From the NCBI RefSeq assembly GCF_009765785.1, contig NZ_LMUT01000002.1, positions 33,500-97,499 on the forward strand: DNA of 64,000 nt, read 5' to 3'. Position numbers and translations under genes: made by a program. The number at the start of each line of letters is the position of its first letter. The stretch's first letter is position 1. Under the pieces are notes generated by a model. The model had not been told where the DNA came from, did not search any database, and saw nothing but the letters and a program-made list of their open reading frames with translations. This document shows, in pieces, positions 8,935 through 18,963 of this stretch. This DNA comes from Granulicella sp. L46. Its GTDB lineage: Bacteria; Acidobacteriota; Terriglobia; Terriglobales; Acidobacteriaceae.

Positions 8935-11586
8935 CTATAGTGTTCTGTAAAGGTCTCGAAGGCTGTAATCGTATTCGCGCATCACTTGTTTGCGCAGTTC
9001 TCGCAACTCGACGGCGGCTTTTGCGACGGCGCGGACCTGTGTCAAGGTTGGGGACTGCGGCCACGGAAAGGAGTTGTAGACCGTAGTATTTGTGTATCGC
9101 GGGCGTTCGGTGAGGGTTGAGCATCTTTCGACAAACCAAAGCCAGTGGATGCCGGACTGAAGTATTCCGAAAGAGTAGTCGTCCTCAAATGTGAAAACGG
9201 TCACAGCAGCGCTAGGATTGATCTTGTTCGATACAAGAACAAACACGGGACGTTTGGTGACGCTACTACAACAGATGTATCTAGGAAGTTTTGACAGCTT
9301 GACCATCAGGTCGTTCCTGGGCCACGAGAGTTGCCACCAACGATCAAGGAAAACCTGATGATGTCTTTTGAGTTTTGCTTTGGGATCATCCGCGAGGGCT
9401 TCCTGATTACGCGCCGTTTCCTTTGCAAGCTTTTCCTCCCTATCGGCTAATACCAGCTGCTCGATCCGTCTAAAAGGCTTCGAATAGGTGCCGGATTTCA
9501 ACAGATCCCGCGGGGCAAAGTCGATTACGTATCGCGAGGCCTGTGGGGGCTTTTCGGATAGGAAGTCGTCGCCGATGATATATGGCTTAATTACGTCGGC
9601 GTTGCGGGGGTCAGCATCGATCATTTCGCGTGCTTCTTCAGGAGAGAGTAGGAAGCCCTTGTGGCCGTGCGTTTGCCCTTGGTCGCACGTGTCGGAATCT
9701 TTATTTACTTGTAGGTCGGAAGCCTTGGTGACATCGAATTTACCAGAGAGAGCAGCCCCGATCCGTGGCACCTCTTGTACCTGCCATGGTGCTTCAGTGC
9801 TATTTCCCTCTTGCCGAAATAGCTTCTTGATGCCACCTTCGTGGCCCTTAACCCAGTTTACGATTGACACGTGCACCGCAGCATCGCCTGACCAAGCCTG
9901 GCTGGAAACAGCCTCGGTGATTGTTCCGCCGTTATCCACGATGTGATCGAGGCCACCCTCACGCGAGTAGTTTTGTCGGATGGTGTTGGTACCAACTAAC
10001 CCTGCGCGCCCGCCAGCTGGAAGTAAATCGTGAGCACGTCTAAACCAATACACGCAGAAATCTGCCAGGCCCGGCACTTCGGGATAGTGAGCGCGTACGC
10101 GGTTCACATAGGCAGGTCCGAGTTCCTCTTGAATCTTGTCTTTTGATTGATATGGTGGGTTGCCGATGATGGCGTCCGCATCTGGCCATTTTTCAAAGAG
10201 AGCGTCTTCGCAGCGAATATTTGAGTCCAGATTGTCTAAGGGCAGGGGGCTCTCGAATTCGAAGGGCAGTTCTCCGTCTGCAGCAAACCAGCTGTCTTGG
10301 AGTTCCATCAATGCGACGCGTTTTGAAATCATTAGAGTGACTTTTGCTAACTCCACTGCGAATGGGTCTAAGTCGATCCCAAAAAATTGCTTAGTGCTTA
10401 CAAGCGAAGCGGTCCCTGTTGCTCTTCGGGCGCGAGCCCCATAGTTATCGTGGATCTTGGCGAGTATTTCCATTTCAATCGCGACAAGCTCTCTGTACGC
10501 CACATAAAGAAAATTTCCACTACCGCATGCCGGGTCGAGCACTCTGAAATGTAGGAGGGATTCTGTCAAGTCCCTGAGGTCTTTTAAACTCGTGGCCTTC
10601 GCTATTTTTTCTCTCCAGGGACGGGCGAGTGTTGGGCGCACGACTGACTGGATGTCCACCTCATTTGTGAAGTGCGCGCCGAAGGCATGTCGCTTCGCCT
10701 TGTCCATGCTGCTTTGAAAGATAGTGCCGAATATCGGGGGTGCGACCTTGCCCCAATTCTCAATAGCTGCGGACTTTAGGTCGGCCAACTCGCCTTCGTT
10801 AAGCTCGATTGGAGTCGCTTTCTCGAATAATCCTCCATTGAAATAGCGAATCCCCTGATAGCGACCTCCGCGTGCCTGCGTTTCTGAATTCATCTGGCGG
10901 AAAAGACCGCCGAGCAGATCATAGCTGCTAGCTCCTTGAATGCACTCGTCAAGAAGCTCCGAGAAAAACGCTTTCGGGAGCAGGTCGAAGTCTTCCGAAA
11001 ACATCGCGACGACACACTGCAATATGAGCCTTTGCGCATGTTCTCGATCTTCGCCGCGCTTAACAAGCGAGTTGAAAACCTGGGCTACTTTGTCGGCTGC
11101 GGCCCGGGTCACCGCCACTCGGTCGTTGTCGAATACTGGTTTCTTCTCGCCTGAAAAGAGAAAATTGAGGGCCTCGTAACGTTCCGCGAGTTGGTCGACG
11201 CGAACTCGATCCATGGGGTCGTGAAGTTGCACGTTGAAGTCGTAGATCCAGAACTCGTCGAAGTTGCAAAGCACGACGTAACGCGGACGGTCAGGGACTG
11301 CATTGAGCCAGTAATCGAAAGCTTGTTGATAGTGACGTTGAAGTTTTTCGCCGCGGCTTTTCATTTCCAGCAATAGCCAAGGACGCCACAATAGATCGGG
11401 AAAGCCTATAGGCTTTCCCGATCGCTTCAATTTATATTCTAAAGTTGCCCCAGCTTCCTTGTAACCACCGTGGCCAAAGGCGCGGAAAAGCCGATCGCAG
11501 AAAACTTGCGCTTCGCCTCGCTCATACCCTGACAGTGTCGCGGCATATGAAACAAACGCTGAGATTCTATCTCTTTCTACGGACAA
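8935..11586 (-). CDS. MmeI-like bifunctional restriction endonuclease / N6-adenine DNA methyltransferase (type IIL/IIG)
   Basis: The single 883-aa chain carries all parts of an MmeI-type enzyme. The N-terminal nuclease is at about residues 60-80 (GFPDLL, then LLLEMKSRG: D64, E74, K76, a PD-ExK pattern). A helical linker follows. The SAM-binding motif LDPACGSGNFLYVAYREL is near residues 349-366 and the gamma-class catalytic motif NPPY near 477-480, followed by a C-terminal target-recognition region. Such enzymes methylate one adenine and cut about 20 nt away, and need no separate subunits. The recognition sequence cannot be inferred. The neighbours are a DUF3800 gene and, upstream, a long palindromic element. 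The start is the outermost ATG; the MSVERDRISAF N-terminus suits the family. Confidence 0.88.
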   Translation of the reverse strand: MSVERDRISAFVSYAATLSGYERGEAQVFCDRLFRAFGHGGYKEAGATLEYKLKRSGKPIGFPDLLWRPWLLLEMKSRGEKLQRHYQQAFDYWLNAVPDRPRYVVLCNFDEFWIYDFNVQLHDPMDRVRVDQLAERYEALNFLFSGEKKPVFDNDRVAVTRAAADKVAQVFNSLVKRGEDREHAQRLILQCVVAMFSEDFDLLPKAFFSELLDECIQGASSYDLLGGLFRQMNSETQARGGRYQGIRYFNGGLFEKATPIELNEGELADLKSAAIENWGKVAPPIFGTIFQSSMDKAKRHAFGAHFTNEVDIQSVVRPTLARPWREKIAKATSLKDLRDLTESLLHFRVLDPACGSGNFLYVAYRELVAIEMEILAKIHDNYGARARRATGTASLVSTKQFFGIDLDPFAVELAKVTLMISKRVALMELQDSWFAADGELPFEFESPLPLDNLDSNIRCEDALFEKWPDADAIIGNPPYQSKDKIQEELGPAYVNRVRAHYPEVPGLADFCVYWFRRAHDLLPAGGRAGLVGTNTIRQNYSREGGLDHIVDNGGTITEAVSSQAWSGDAAVHVSIVNWVKGHEGGIKKLFRQEGNSTEAPWQVQEVPRIGAALSGKFDVTKASDLQVNKDSDTCDQGQTHGHKGFLLSPEEAREMIDADPRNADVIKPYIIGDDFLSEKPPQASRYVIDFAPRDLLKSGTYSKPFRRIEQLVLADREEKLAKETARNQEALADDPKAKLKRHHQVFLDRWWQLSWPRNDLMVKLSKLPRYICCSSVTKRPVFVLVSNKINPSAAVTVFTFEDDYSFGILQSGIHWLWFVERCSTLTERPRYTNTTVYNSFPWPQSPTLTQVRAVAKAAVELRELRKQVMREYDYSLRDLYRTL

Positions 11587-12086
11587 CTTGATCCTCAGTA
11601 GCGACCTGAATTCGAAAAGGTTGTGCTTGTGGACAATATTACAAGGTGCTCACACTTCAGTTCCGAAATCGGCCAAACAATAACTCCTTAATACGGAGAT
11701 CCTTGCGCGGAGTGCGGTGGTGCTTTCGCGCCACTGCGGTCGGATCAAGATCCCTTCTTGAATTTGGCTCGCTCCAATCTCAGCACGGCCTTCAGCATGC
11801 GTTCACGAGTCTGGGGAAATACCCTATCCGAGACGTGCTCTAGAGCATTTCTCATCCGATAGCTTCCAGAATCCCACTTACGTAAAGTCAAATACTCCGG
11901 GTGTAGCTTAATTTGTCCCGTAGAATACTACCCCGGCAAACTCCATCGGGGGTAGCATTCTACGGGACAAATTAAGCTACACCCTAGATCTTTCACTTCA
12001 CTGTGTGTGGAATTCCAGAAACGTTTGGGATGTTGATGGATTTCGGGCACGTCGCCGATGGACCACTGCGCTGATAAGGCCGCTTA
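11587..12086. other. Upstream region of the MmeI-like gene containing a long palindrome
   Basis: No gene is supported in these 500 bp. The region holds an 86-bp near-perfect inverted repeat (11899-11984), and the stretches on either side of it show no recognisable coding content. It must contain the promoter of the downstream MmeI-like gene, but no convincing -35/-10 pair was picked out. Confidence 0.45.
11899..11984. repeat. 86-bp near-perfect palindrome (36-bp arms, 14-nt loop)
   Basis: The left arm 11899-11934 is the reverse complement of the right arm 11949-11984 with a single mismatch (T/C at the eighth base from the loop). The arms start with GGGTGTAGCTT and end with AAGCTACACCC. No T-tract follows on either side and the flanking genes are both on the minus strand, so this is not a classic terminator. 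It resembles a small palindromic mobile or repeated element (MITE or REP-like), or a strong attenuator in the leader of the restriction gene. Confidence 0.8.
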
Positions 12087-13196
12087 TTAAGGAGTGGATG
12101 GAGGCGGGTTCATCAGTGGAGTATTTGCAGGGGGCGCTTGTGGTGGCGTGTTGGGGGCTTGAGGAGGTTGTGAGGTCGAGGAATAGGTCACTTCCTTAAC
12201 ATCTTTTCGTGGGACATAAATGGCAGTGTGGTCACCATTCGCATCTACGAGGTAGAAGCCGTCATCAGTCTCCTCAAGCATGTGAACGTGAGACGTTAGG
12301 CCCAAGGGAGGGACGTTCCGTTCGAACTGCACAAGCACCAGCGCACCATGTCCCCCGCCCCACTGCTCTGACACGTTGCCGTAGATTGTGTGTGCGTAGA
12401 GAATCGGAACAGCGAGCGCAAGAAGAAAGAGAGCGGCCTTCTTCTTGATTGATATAGCCGGTCGATTCTTTTGGAAGAGCACCAATGCAAGGCGAATCAA
12501 CGCAACGAAGACAACGTAGCCAAGAACTATTGGATGGACGTTAGTTGCCCCTACATCGGATCTACTTAAGATAAGAATGAAGGCGACTCCTCCGATCGCC
12601 GTGATTAGCCCGGCGAGCAACATAGGAATTCGGCTAAATCTGACGAGCGTTCCACCGGTCGCCATCAGCAGGAAGGAGATCGCCAACGAAAACACATCCT
12701 TCATGCTTGCGGGGCCTTCGCGTGCCGGGCTCTGGATGGCGGGTATTATTGCTGCTGCGTGATGTGCGTTAAGCAACGCGGCGACGGCGTGCCCAAAATC
12801 AGACAGGCTACCCTGGACGTTTGTCGCGAAGATAAAGGTTAGGGCAAAAGCGATGAGGCAGCACTCTACAAGCCAAGTGGCGATATATGGAATCTTTAGC
12901 AAGTATGACTGGACGCCGGAGACACTGCCGCTTGCGTCGGCCCATATTGAGCTATTGTTTACTATCTCTTCTACTTTGAACAAGACGATCGCAGTTAGGA
13001 CCTGGAGCCCGAAGGCTATTCCCGTGAACCCAACCTTTGACCGCAGTGGGTTTATGTATCCAAGGCCATAACGAGAATCGTAGTAGCTCTCAACAAAATA
13101 TCCGATGCCGTACAGGATCAGGAACGCCTTACTGCCCGCGTCGAGCCAAGATCTTGTGCTTTCGAATTCGGCCGATTTCGACTCTGCTTCGGGCAT
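12087..13196 (-). CDS. Multi-pass membrane protein of unknown function with Pro-rich C-terminal tail
   Basis: The product is 369 aa. After a charged N-terminus there are about six to eight hydrophobic segments (such as AFLILYGIGYFVESYY, GFTGIAFGLQVLTAIVLF, CCLIAFALTFIFATNV, LLAGLITAIGGVAFILIL and AALFLLALAVPILYAHTIY). These are followed by a soluble domain of about 80 aa (HVHMLEETDDGFYLVDANGDHTAIYVPRKDVKEV) that reads as a small beta barrel. The last 30 residues are Pro/Ala/Thr-rich. No known family is recognised. The position beside a restriction enzyme and truncated genes marks it as accessory DNA. Confidence 0.6.
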   Translation of the reverse strand: MPEAESKSAEFESTRSWLDAGSKAFLILYGIGYFVESYYDSRYGLGYINPLRSKVGFTGIAFGLQVLTAIVLFKVEEIVNNSSIWADASGSVSGVQSYLLKIPYIATWLVECCLIAFALTFIFATNVQGSLSDFGHAVAALLNAHHAAAIIPAIQSPAREGPASMKDVFSLAISFLLMATGGTLVRFSRIPMLLAGLITAIGGVAFILILSRSDVGATNVHPIVLGYVVFVALIRLALVLFQKNRPAISIKKKAALFLLALAVPILYAHTIYGNVSEQWGGGHGALVLVQFERNVPPLGLTSHVHMLEETDDGFYLVDANGDHTAIYVPRKDVKEVTYSSTSQPPQAPNTPPQAPPANTPLMNPPPSTP

Positions 13197-13217
13197 TTTT
13201 CTCCGTACGCGGCGAGA

Positions 13218-13364
13218 CTATTGCCGAATTCTATCTTGAATCGGGTTCGGGATGAACTCGGCCGAACAACGCGGGCACCGCATTCGGTCGAAGTCCAGGC
13301 GCATGGTCTCGCTCGGTGGGATGGAATAGTGGCACTGCGTGCAGGTGGCTTCTAGGACTTTGGG
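13218..13364 (-). pseudogene. Truncated zinc-ribbon small protein
   Basis: The minus frame reads LEATCTQCHYSIPPSETM, then RLDFDRMRCPRCSAEF and a short tail to TAG at 13218. The CxxC...CxxC pattern is a zinc ribbon. The frame is open back to a TAA at 13365-13367, but no ATG, GTG or TTG precedes the first CxxC. The 5' end is therefore either lost or starts at the internal Met, which would leave half a ribbon. The truncation point coincides with the 5' truncation of the amidohydrolase fragment on the other strand. Confidence 0.4.
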
Positions 13365-13384
13365 TTAAATAGCTTGACAGAGAC

Positions 13385-13643
13385 CGACCTTCGACCTTCG
13401 CCCTTATCTCGAATGGCCCTCGAAGTGTTTCGCCCCTCTAGACTCATGTTCGGTTCGGATTGGCCCGTCCTTCTCCTGGCAAGCAATTACGACATATGGA
13501 AAGGGATCGTCGAACGGCTCATCACAGAGTTGAGTTTCGACGAGCAACAGCACATCGCAGCGGGAACGGCGGTACAGGTGTATCGGCTAGCAGGTATCGA
13601 TTCCAAGCCTAAGCCGTCTGACTCACCTCACCTATTAGTCTGA
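13385..13643 (+). pseudogene. 3' fragment of an amidohydrolase (fuconolactonase/rhamnonolactonase-like)
   Basis: Near 13390-13412 one frame reads DLRPYLE and, after a 1-nt shift at about 13416, the next frame reads ALEVFRPSRLMFGSDWPV followed by LLLASNYDIW and a TAVQVY tail. GSDWPV plus this tail is the C-terminal signature of COG3618 amidohydrolases such as L-fuconolactonase and L-rhamnono-lactonase. Only about 85 of the usual roughly 280 residues remain, without the metal-binding N-terminal HxH, so the gene is inactive. A lactonase is the one L-fucose pathway step with no intact candidate in the window. Confidence 0.65.
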
Positions 13644-15731
13644 CGGCCCGTGCGACGTTGTCGTAATCCCCGTCGTCTCGCGCGGCCCGGCGTAAATTTG
13701 TCTCCCTCGCTGGCTTCGTTGCTTTTCCGCGATCTCATTTAATTCGGAAAACGTTGCCCGCTCATGTTCAGCCTTCTCCTCCATCTTTGCCTGCATATAC
13801 GCCTTGGCAAGGATGAAGTGCACCTCAGGACTTCCCGGACTCAGGTTGCTCGCCATCTCGAGTTCCCGTAGCGCCGTCGCATTGTCTCCGCTCTCGAGCG
13901 AGCCGCGCCCTAATAGATAGTGAGCCTCCGCCGAGCGCGGGGCCAGTTCAAGCGCACGCTTCGCCTCGGTGACCGCGTCCGCTGGGTTGTGCTCGCGCAG
14001 TGCAATCGACGCGAGCCGAAGATGGGGCAACGGGCTCGAAGGCGATAGCCTTGCCTCGGCCCGCATCTGGGCTGCCGCCTCGCCAAACTCCGACAACGCC
14101 AATTCAGCGTTCCCGTAGGAATAATGGAGAAAAGGCATCGAAGGATATTGCTTGATCAACGGCTCCAGCTCAGCAAACGCATCGTCGTATTTGCTCTCCT
14201 GCAACAGCGTTGCGACCTTTCCAGCGGCGCATGTCAGCGACGACTCGGCCGTTTCCGCCGCGACCGGGATCTCTGCCCTGCGCAGCAACGCAAGCCCAAG
14301 CGCGCATTCAACGCTCTGATCCAGAGGCCCCGTCTTCCAGGCAGAGAAGAGCACGTCGGTAGCCCGCTCAAACTCGCCTTTATGGATTAGCAGGATCCCC
14401 AAGGTATAGGTCGCTTGCTGTATCGACGCAGCGCTGCCCCGGACGCTCAACTCTTCGCCCCGGTTGAGATGGATGAGCGCGCTGTCAAAGTCCTGGAGCC
14501 CAAACTCGACCAACCCCAACATCGCCCATCCGGTCCCGTCTCGCGGATTCTTCGCCAGCCATGCTCTGAGGTGAACGGCCGCGGCCGAGTAGTCTCCAGA
14601 AGAAAACTCCCGAGTTGCCTGGCTCCATAAGTCTGCATCTTGCTGCGGAGTGACTGCCTCAGCCTCCGGTGCGGAGTTGGTCTCGTACCGGGCAACGATG
14701 CGCTGCTCCGGGGTCTCTCGTACTCTGGTAGATTGTTCGGCTAAGCCGAGTTGCTTCGCCGCACCTTGTTTGTCTCCCGCTGCATTCAACGCTGCTGCGA
14801 GCACCTCGTGTGCAGCCTTGCTTGCTGGATTTAGCGCAACCGCCCTTTCTCCAGCCATGCGCGCTTCGGTGATGTGAGACCGCATGCGTTCTAAACGACT
14901 GATCTCGATCCATGGCAACGCGTTGTCAGGAGAAAGCAGTGTTTCTGCGCGCATCGCAACCATCGCATCGTCGTACTCACCCGCATTCGCCAACGCAAGC
15001 CCATAAGCGTATTGCGAATACGGCACATTGGGATACGCCTGCAGAAATGGAGGGAACCGTTTCAGCGCGTCCGGACCCGCCGCGACGACTTCGCCAGCGC
15101 CAAGTACTAAAGCCTCTCGGGACGGATCTACCTGCTCAGGGAGCAGCGGCACCCTCAATAACGCCAGGCCGAGAGCGAACTTCACCTGCTCCGAAACTAC
15201 ACCCCTGCCAAATGTTTTTAGCAGCAGTTCCGTTGCGCGCTCATGCTGACCATCGCGATTGAACAGCAAGCCCAAGTGATAGGCCGAGACCCGCTCGATC
15301 TCCGCATCGTCCTGGATGCCGAGGGTCTGCGCCTTTTCGATAGAAGTGAGAGCCTCATCGAATTTCTTCGTCTCGAACTCCGACAACCCAAGCATCGCCC
15401 AGACCACACCGAGCCTCGGCGCGAACGCTACGACCCTGCGAAAAGCAGCTTCAGCTTCTACAAACCGGCTCGCACCATAGTCAAGCGTTCCAAGATTCCA
15501 CCAACCTTCTTCCCACTCAGGCCGCAATGTGAGCACACGTTGATAATCACGGATCGCATCGTCCGCGTCTCCGGACTCACCCTCGTGCAACGCCTGTTTC
15601 TGTAAGTCATCGACGTTCACGCGCGCGTTTGGGTCGGGCGCGTTTTGCTGAGCGACAACAAGACCGCCGCCGGCGGGAATCGCAAGCGCAAACGCCAACG
15701 ACAGAATCACGCTCATCAACCGAGGCTTCAT
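13635..15731 (-). CDS. Secreted TPR-repeat protein (module 1)
   Basis: The product is 698 aa with a signal peptide (LMSVILSLAFALAIPAGGGLVVA, then QQNAPDP). The rest is a long array of TPR helices, in two similar halves of about 330 aa: each has a GWxxLGxxxxxxxxFxxA unit, an LGLALLR unit and a YxYGxAxxxxxEYDDA-type unit. TPR arrays bind partner proteins; here that would be in the periplasm. The gene is divergent from the CRTAC1 gene at 15799 across 67 bp, so the two probably share a control region. A paralogue (18986-21391) stands next to a second CRTAC1 gene, which supports a functional pairing. Confidence 0.82.
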   Translation of the reverse strand: MKPRLMSVILSLAFALAIPAGGGLVVAQQNAPDPNARVNVDDLQKQALHEGESGDADDAIRDYQRVLTLRPEWEEGWWNLGTLDYGASRFVEAEAAFRRVVAFAPRLGVVWAMLGLSEFETKKFDEALTSIEKAQTLGIQDDAEIERVSAYHLGLLFNRDGQHERATELLLKTFGRGVVSEQVKFALGLALLRVPLLPEQVDPSREALVLGAGEVVAAGPDALKRFPPFLQAYPNVPYSQYAYGLALANAGEYDDAMVAMRAETLLSPDNALPWIEISRLERMRSHITEARMAGERAVALNPASKAAHEVLAAALNAAGDKQGAAKQLGLAEQSTRVRETPEQRIVARYETNSAPEAEAVTPQQDADLWSQATREFSSGDYSAAAVHLRAWLAKNPRDGTGWAMLGLVEFGLQDFDSALIHLNRGEELSVRGSAASIQQATYTLGILLIHKGEFERATDVLFSAWKTGPLDQSVECALGLALLRRAEIPVAAETAESSLTCAAGKVATLLQESKYDDAFAELEPLIKQYPSMPFLHYSYGNAELALSEFGEAAAQMRAEARLSPSSPLPHLRLASIALREHNPADAVTEAKRALELAPRSAEAHYLLGRGSLESGDNATALRELEMASNLSPGSPEVHFILAKAYMQAKMEEKAEHERATFSELNEIAEKQRSQRGRQIYAGPRETTGITTTSHGPSD

Positions 15732-15798
15732 CGGGTTGTAGTTTAGATCACCCTCATGATAGAGTCACCGTGTTCAACGGCATTTCAGCAGGGGTTTC

Positions 15799-17592
15799 TT
15801 GAGAAGATGGCCTCACAGGATCGGTAGCCCTCGTCACGGCAGCTCTAAATCTGATCGAAGCCTTCCCGTCGCCGACCCAACCAGCGAACACTCGACTCAT
15901 GCATACCTCTCTCGTCGTGCGCTTTTGCGTAACCTCGGCATCATGGCCTTTGCGTCTCGCCTGCATCCGGGTCTGCGTGGACAGACTACCGCCCATACCT
16001 CGCAGGATGCATTCGAAGAGATTTCTGCCTCCGCCAGCGGAATCACGTGGGTCCACACGGCAGGCAAGTCACCAGATAAGCATCTCCCTGAGACCAGCGG
16101 CGCCGGATGCGCTTTCATCGATTATGACAATGACGGCTGGATGGATATCTACCTCGTCAATAGTGCCAAATCCGACTTTTACACCCCACTGAAGCCCCTG
16201 CGCAACGCCCTCTATCACAACAATCGCGATGGCACCTTTACCGATGTCACGGAAAAGGCCGGCGTCACCGGAGGCGGATATGGCATGGGCGTAGCCGTTG
16301 GAGACTATAACGGCGACGGCTTCCCGGATCTCTATGTGACCCAGTACGGGCGCAACATCCTCTATCGCAACAACGGCGATGGCACCTTCACCGACGTCAC
16401 AGACAAAGCCGGTGTCGCCGCGGGCGGCTGGAGTTCCAGCGCTGTCTGGTTTGACTACGACAACGACGGCAAACTTGACCTCTTCGTCTGCCAGTTCGCC
16501 GAGTTCGATCCTTCCCTCGGTTGCGGCACCGACGAGGCCGGAGTTCATCACTATTGCATTCCACGCATCTTCAAACCGCGCCCCAGTTGGCTATTCCACA
16601 ACAACGGGGATGGAACCTTCACCGATGTCAGCAAGGCCTCCGGCATCGCCGACCATCTCGGCAAAGCCTGGGGCGTGGTTGCCACCGACCTAAACAACGA
16701 CGGCAAGATGGACCTCTTCGTCGCCAACGATACGGTCGGTAACTTCCTCTATCTGAACCACGGAGACAAGTTCGAAGAAGTCGGCCTCACTGCCAACGTA
16801 GCGTACAGCGACGAGGGCAGGGCGCGCTCGGGAATGGGCGTCGATTCGGCAGATTTCAATCAGGATGGGTGGATGGACCTCTTCGTCGCCAACATCGACC
16901 AGGAGATCTTTTCTCTCTACCGCAACAATGGCGACGCAACATTCGATGACAAGGCCATGGCTCTCGGCGTTGGAATGGCGACCCGGTGGATGAGTGGTTG
17001 GGGCCTCAAATTCCTCGACTATGACAACGATGGCGAGCTCGATCTTATCCTCGCCAACGGATTTCCCGACGACCTGGTCGACAAGACTTCCTCCACCGTA
17101 AAGTGGAAAGAACCATTGTTGCTGTTCCACAACGATGGGAAGACCTTCCGCAACGTGAGTGCCGAGAGCGGCCCGGTCTTTACTAAAAGTTTCCCAGCTC
17201 GCGGCCTCGCCATCGGAGACTTCAACAACGATGGTGCCATCGACGTACTCGTCAGCAACAACGACGCCGCGCCATTGCTACTCAAGAATAATGCTGGAAG
17301 GCAAAATCACTGGCTCGGCATCCATCTGGTCGGCCGCAAAAGCAATCCAGATGCCATCGGTGCACGCGTTAGCTATCAAGCTGGGGACATGAAGCACTCG
17401 CGCATGAAAGTGGGCGGAGGCAGTTTCCTCTCCGCGCACGATCCCCGCATCCTCTTCGGGCTGGGGCAACACAAGTCTATCGACTGGGTCGAAGTCACCT
17501 GGCCACAGCCCAGTCGTGCGATCGAGCGTTTCACAAACCTGCCGATCGACCGCTACATCACCCTCGTCGAGGGGGCAGGCAAATGGACGTAG
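15799..17592 (+). CDS. CRTAC1-family protein (FG-GAP/VCBS beta-propeller with ASPIC/UnbV domain), module 1
   Basis: The product is 597 aa from a TTG at 15799, chosen because the twin-arginine signal SRRALLRNL (about residues 38-46) needs an upstream start and no in-frame ATG exists before it. The body has repeated Ca-binding FG-GAP blades ([69 protein letters not shown]), each followed by a [13 protein letters not shown] partner strand. The C-terminal ASPIC/UnbV domain starts at [10 protein letters not shown] and contains [18 protein letters not shown]. Family members are secreted or surface proteins of unclear role. It converges on the seven-haem cytochrome gene with only 19 bp between stops. 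Confidence 0.87.
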   Translation: MRRWPHRIGSPRHGSSKSDRSLPVADPTSEHSTHAYLSRRALLRNLGIMAFASRLHPGLRGQTTAHTSQDAFEEISASASGITWVHTAGKSPDKHLPETSGAGCAFIDYDNDGWMDIYLVNSAKSDFYTPLKPLRNALYHNNRDGTFTDVTEKAGVTGGGYGMGVAVGDYNGDGFPDLYVTQYGRNILYRNNGDGTFTDVTDKAGVAAGGWSSSAVWFDYDNDGKLDLFVCQFAEFDPSLGCGTDEAGVHHYCIPRIFKPRPSWLFHNNGDGTFTDVSKASGIADHLGKAWGVVATDLNNDGKMDLFVANDTVGNFLYLNHGDKFEEVGLTANVAYSDEGRARSGMGVDSADFNQDGWMDLFVANIDQEIFSLYRNNGDATFDDKAMALGVGMATRWMSGWGLKFLDYDNDGELDLILANGFPDDLVDKTSSTVKWKEPLLLFHNDGKTFRNVSAESGPVFTKSFPARGLAIGDFNNDGAIDVLVSNNDAAPLLLKNNAGRQNHWLGIHLVGRKSNPDAIGARVSYQAGDMKHSRMKVGGGSFLSAHDPRILFGLGQHKSIDWVEVTWPQPSRAIERFTNLPIDRYITLVEGAGKWT

Positions 17593-17611
17593 CAGCGTCG
17601 CAACGGCCCGA

Positions 17612-18799
17612 TCATTCTGGGAAAGGTTCACCTGACCGCACAATGCGTATGCGGTGGTCGGTGAAGTTGGAATGCATTTCCGGGACATACGTCTTCGGCA
17701 TGTGACAGCTCGTGCACCGTTCTCTCGCCGTGGGGCACGCTGGGCCCGGATGGCTCGCCGTCGGCTTGGCTCCCGACGAATTCACATGGCATTGCAAACA
17801 CGCCTCGTCGTACTCAACCGACTCGGTCTTCAACTGCTGATGCGGATCATGGCAAGCGGTGCAGGTAAGTCGGGCCTCCCCTTTGCCCCAACATTTACTC
17901 GTCACCAGCCGCGCTGGAGCAGATCGCGTTGACGACACGCCCTTCACCCCCGAAAGTTTCACATCCCACCAGTCACCGTGGCACGCGCCGCAAAACTCGA
18001 CCGCCTCCGTGGGAGCTAGATGCGCCGGATTGAAGATCTCGGTCTTCTTAGTCCCTGGCTTGCCCGACAGCATGCCGTCCATCGCAAGAACGTGCTTTCG
18101 ACCAGGACTATGGCATGCCTCGCAACTCACACCAGGGATCAGGTGGCTTTCATCCAGGTGACCACCGATGGTGGAAGCTGTAGCGTGGCAGCTGAAACAC
18201 CGTATCGCCTCAGCCTGCCCCACGGGCCGATACATGGCCTCGTCAATACCTGAGGGAGAAGAAAGCTCGCGCGACGGAGTAAATCCGAGATTTTTCAAGT
18301 TCGCGAAGTAGGTCACCCGCGCCTCGTAAAATTGCCCATCGTCCTTCTTGAAGAGATACGACTGCCCCACCCGCCCCGCGCCAAACGCCCACGCCAGTGG
18401 AAATGACAGACTCTTCGTCCCGTCGCTCACGGAATAGTTACTTTGGTCCGCGGCGTTCTCAATCTTGTATTTGTATTTGTTGACAGCGAACGTAAGGTCA
18501 GAATGCCCGCGGAGGATCTCCGACGCTGAGGCAGGCATCATATTCAGTGCCATCTGCGTCGATTCCTGCTGACTGCTTTTGACTGCATGGCATTTCGCGC
18601 ACGCCGCAGCGCCCACAAATCCTTCGCGCGACTCGCAGCCTTGCGTAGGCCAAAACGTTGATTCAGCCAGATGGTCCTCAGTGGAGAGCTGCCCGAAGAG
18701 TGAATGCGACGGCAGCAGGACCGTGGCGAGCAGAACGAGTCGCCCACCCCGCCGCAACGTCATCAGCGCATTTCGCAGCGCTTGCGGGGCAAGCAGCAT
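17612..18799 (-). CDS. Seven-haem c-type cytochrome (module 1)
   Basis: The product is 395 aa with an N-terminal export signal (RLVLLATVLLPSHSLFG) and seven CxxCH haem sites: CAKCH, CFSCH, CEACH, CGACH, CTACH, CLQCH and CTSCH. The spacing and the ending HMPKTYVPEMHSNFTDHRI resemble cytochrome c554-like multihaem proteins. It is likely a periplasmic electron carrier or oxidoreductase whose substrate is unknown. A close paralogue lies at 24474-25643 with the same haem order and the same C-terminal DHRIRI motif. The ATG at 18799 is uncertain; an ATG at 18763 just before the hydrophobic signal also fits. Confidence 0.85.
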   Translation of the reverse strand: MLLAPQALRNALMTLRRGGRLVLLATVLLPSHSLFGQLSTEDHLAESTFWPTQGCESREGFVGAAACAKCHAVKSSQQESTQMALNMMPASASEILRGHSDLTFAVNKYKYKIENAADQSNYSVSDGTKSLSFPLAWAFGAGRVGQSYLFKKDDGQFYEARVTYFANLKNLGFTPSRELSSPSGIDEAMYRPVGQAEAIRCFSCHATASTIGGHLDESHLIPGVSCEACHSPGRKHVLAMDGMLSGKPGTKKTEIFNPAHLAPTEAVEFCGACHGDWWDVKLSGVKGVSSTRSAPARLVTSKCWGKGEARLTCTACHDPHQQLKTESVEYDEACLQCHVNSSGAKPTASHPGPACPTARERCTSCHMPKTYVPEMHSNFTDHRIRIVRSGEPFPE

Positions 18800-18963
18800 C
18801 GCCCAGCCGCAGGTGACAACCTTCGTTCTGAATGACCTTGCGTCCGTATCGCCATCTCCAATCTCGCCCCAAACCGGTTTGCCATTGAGCGGCGAGTTGC
18901 CTTTGCCGCAATTTGCTCGAGATGCCGCTACGGTAGCGCTTTAGGCCCTCTTCTGAATTGAAG

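Noticed and set aside
11899-11984. Palindrome as a simple intrinsic terminator
   Set aside because: No U-tract follows on either strand, the arms are 36 bp, and it lies upstream of one minus-strand gene and over 300 bp from its start.
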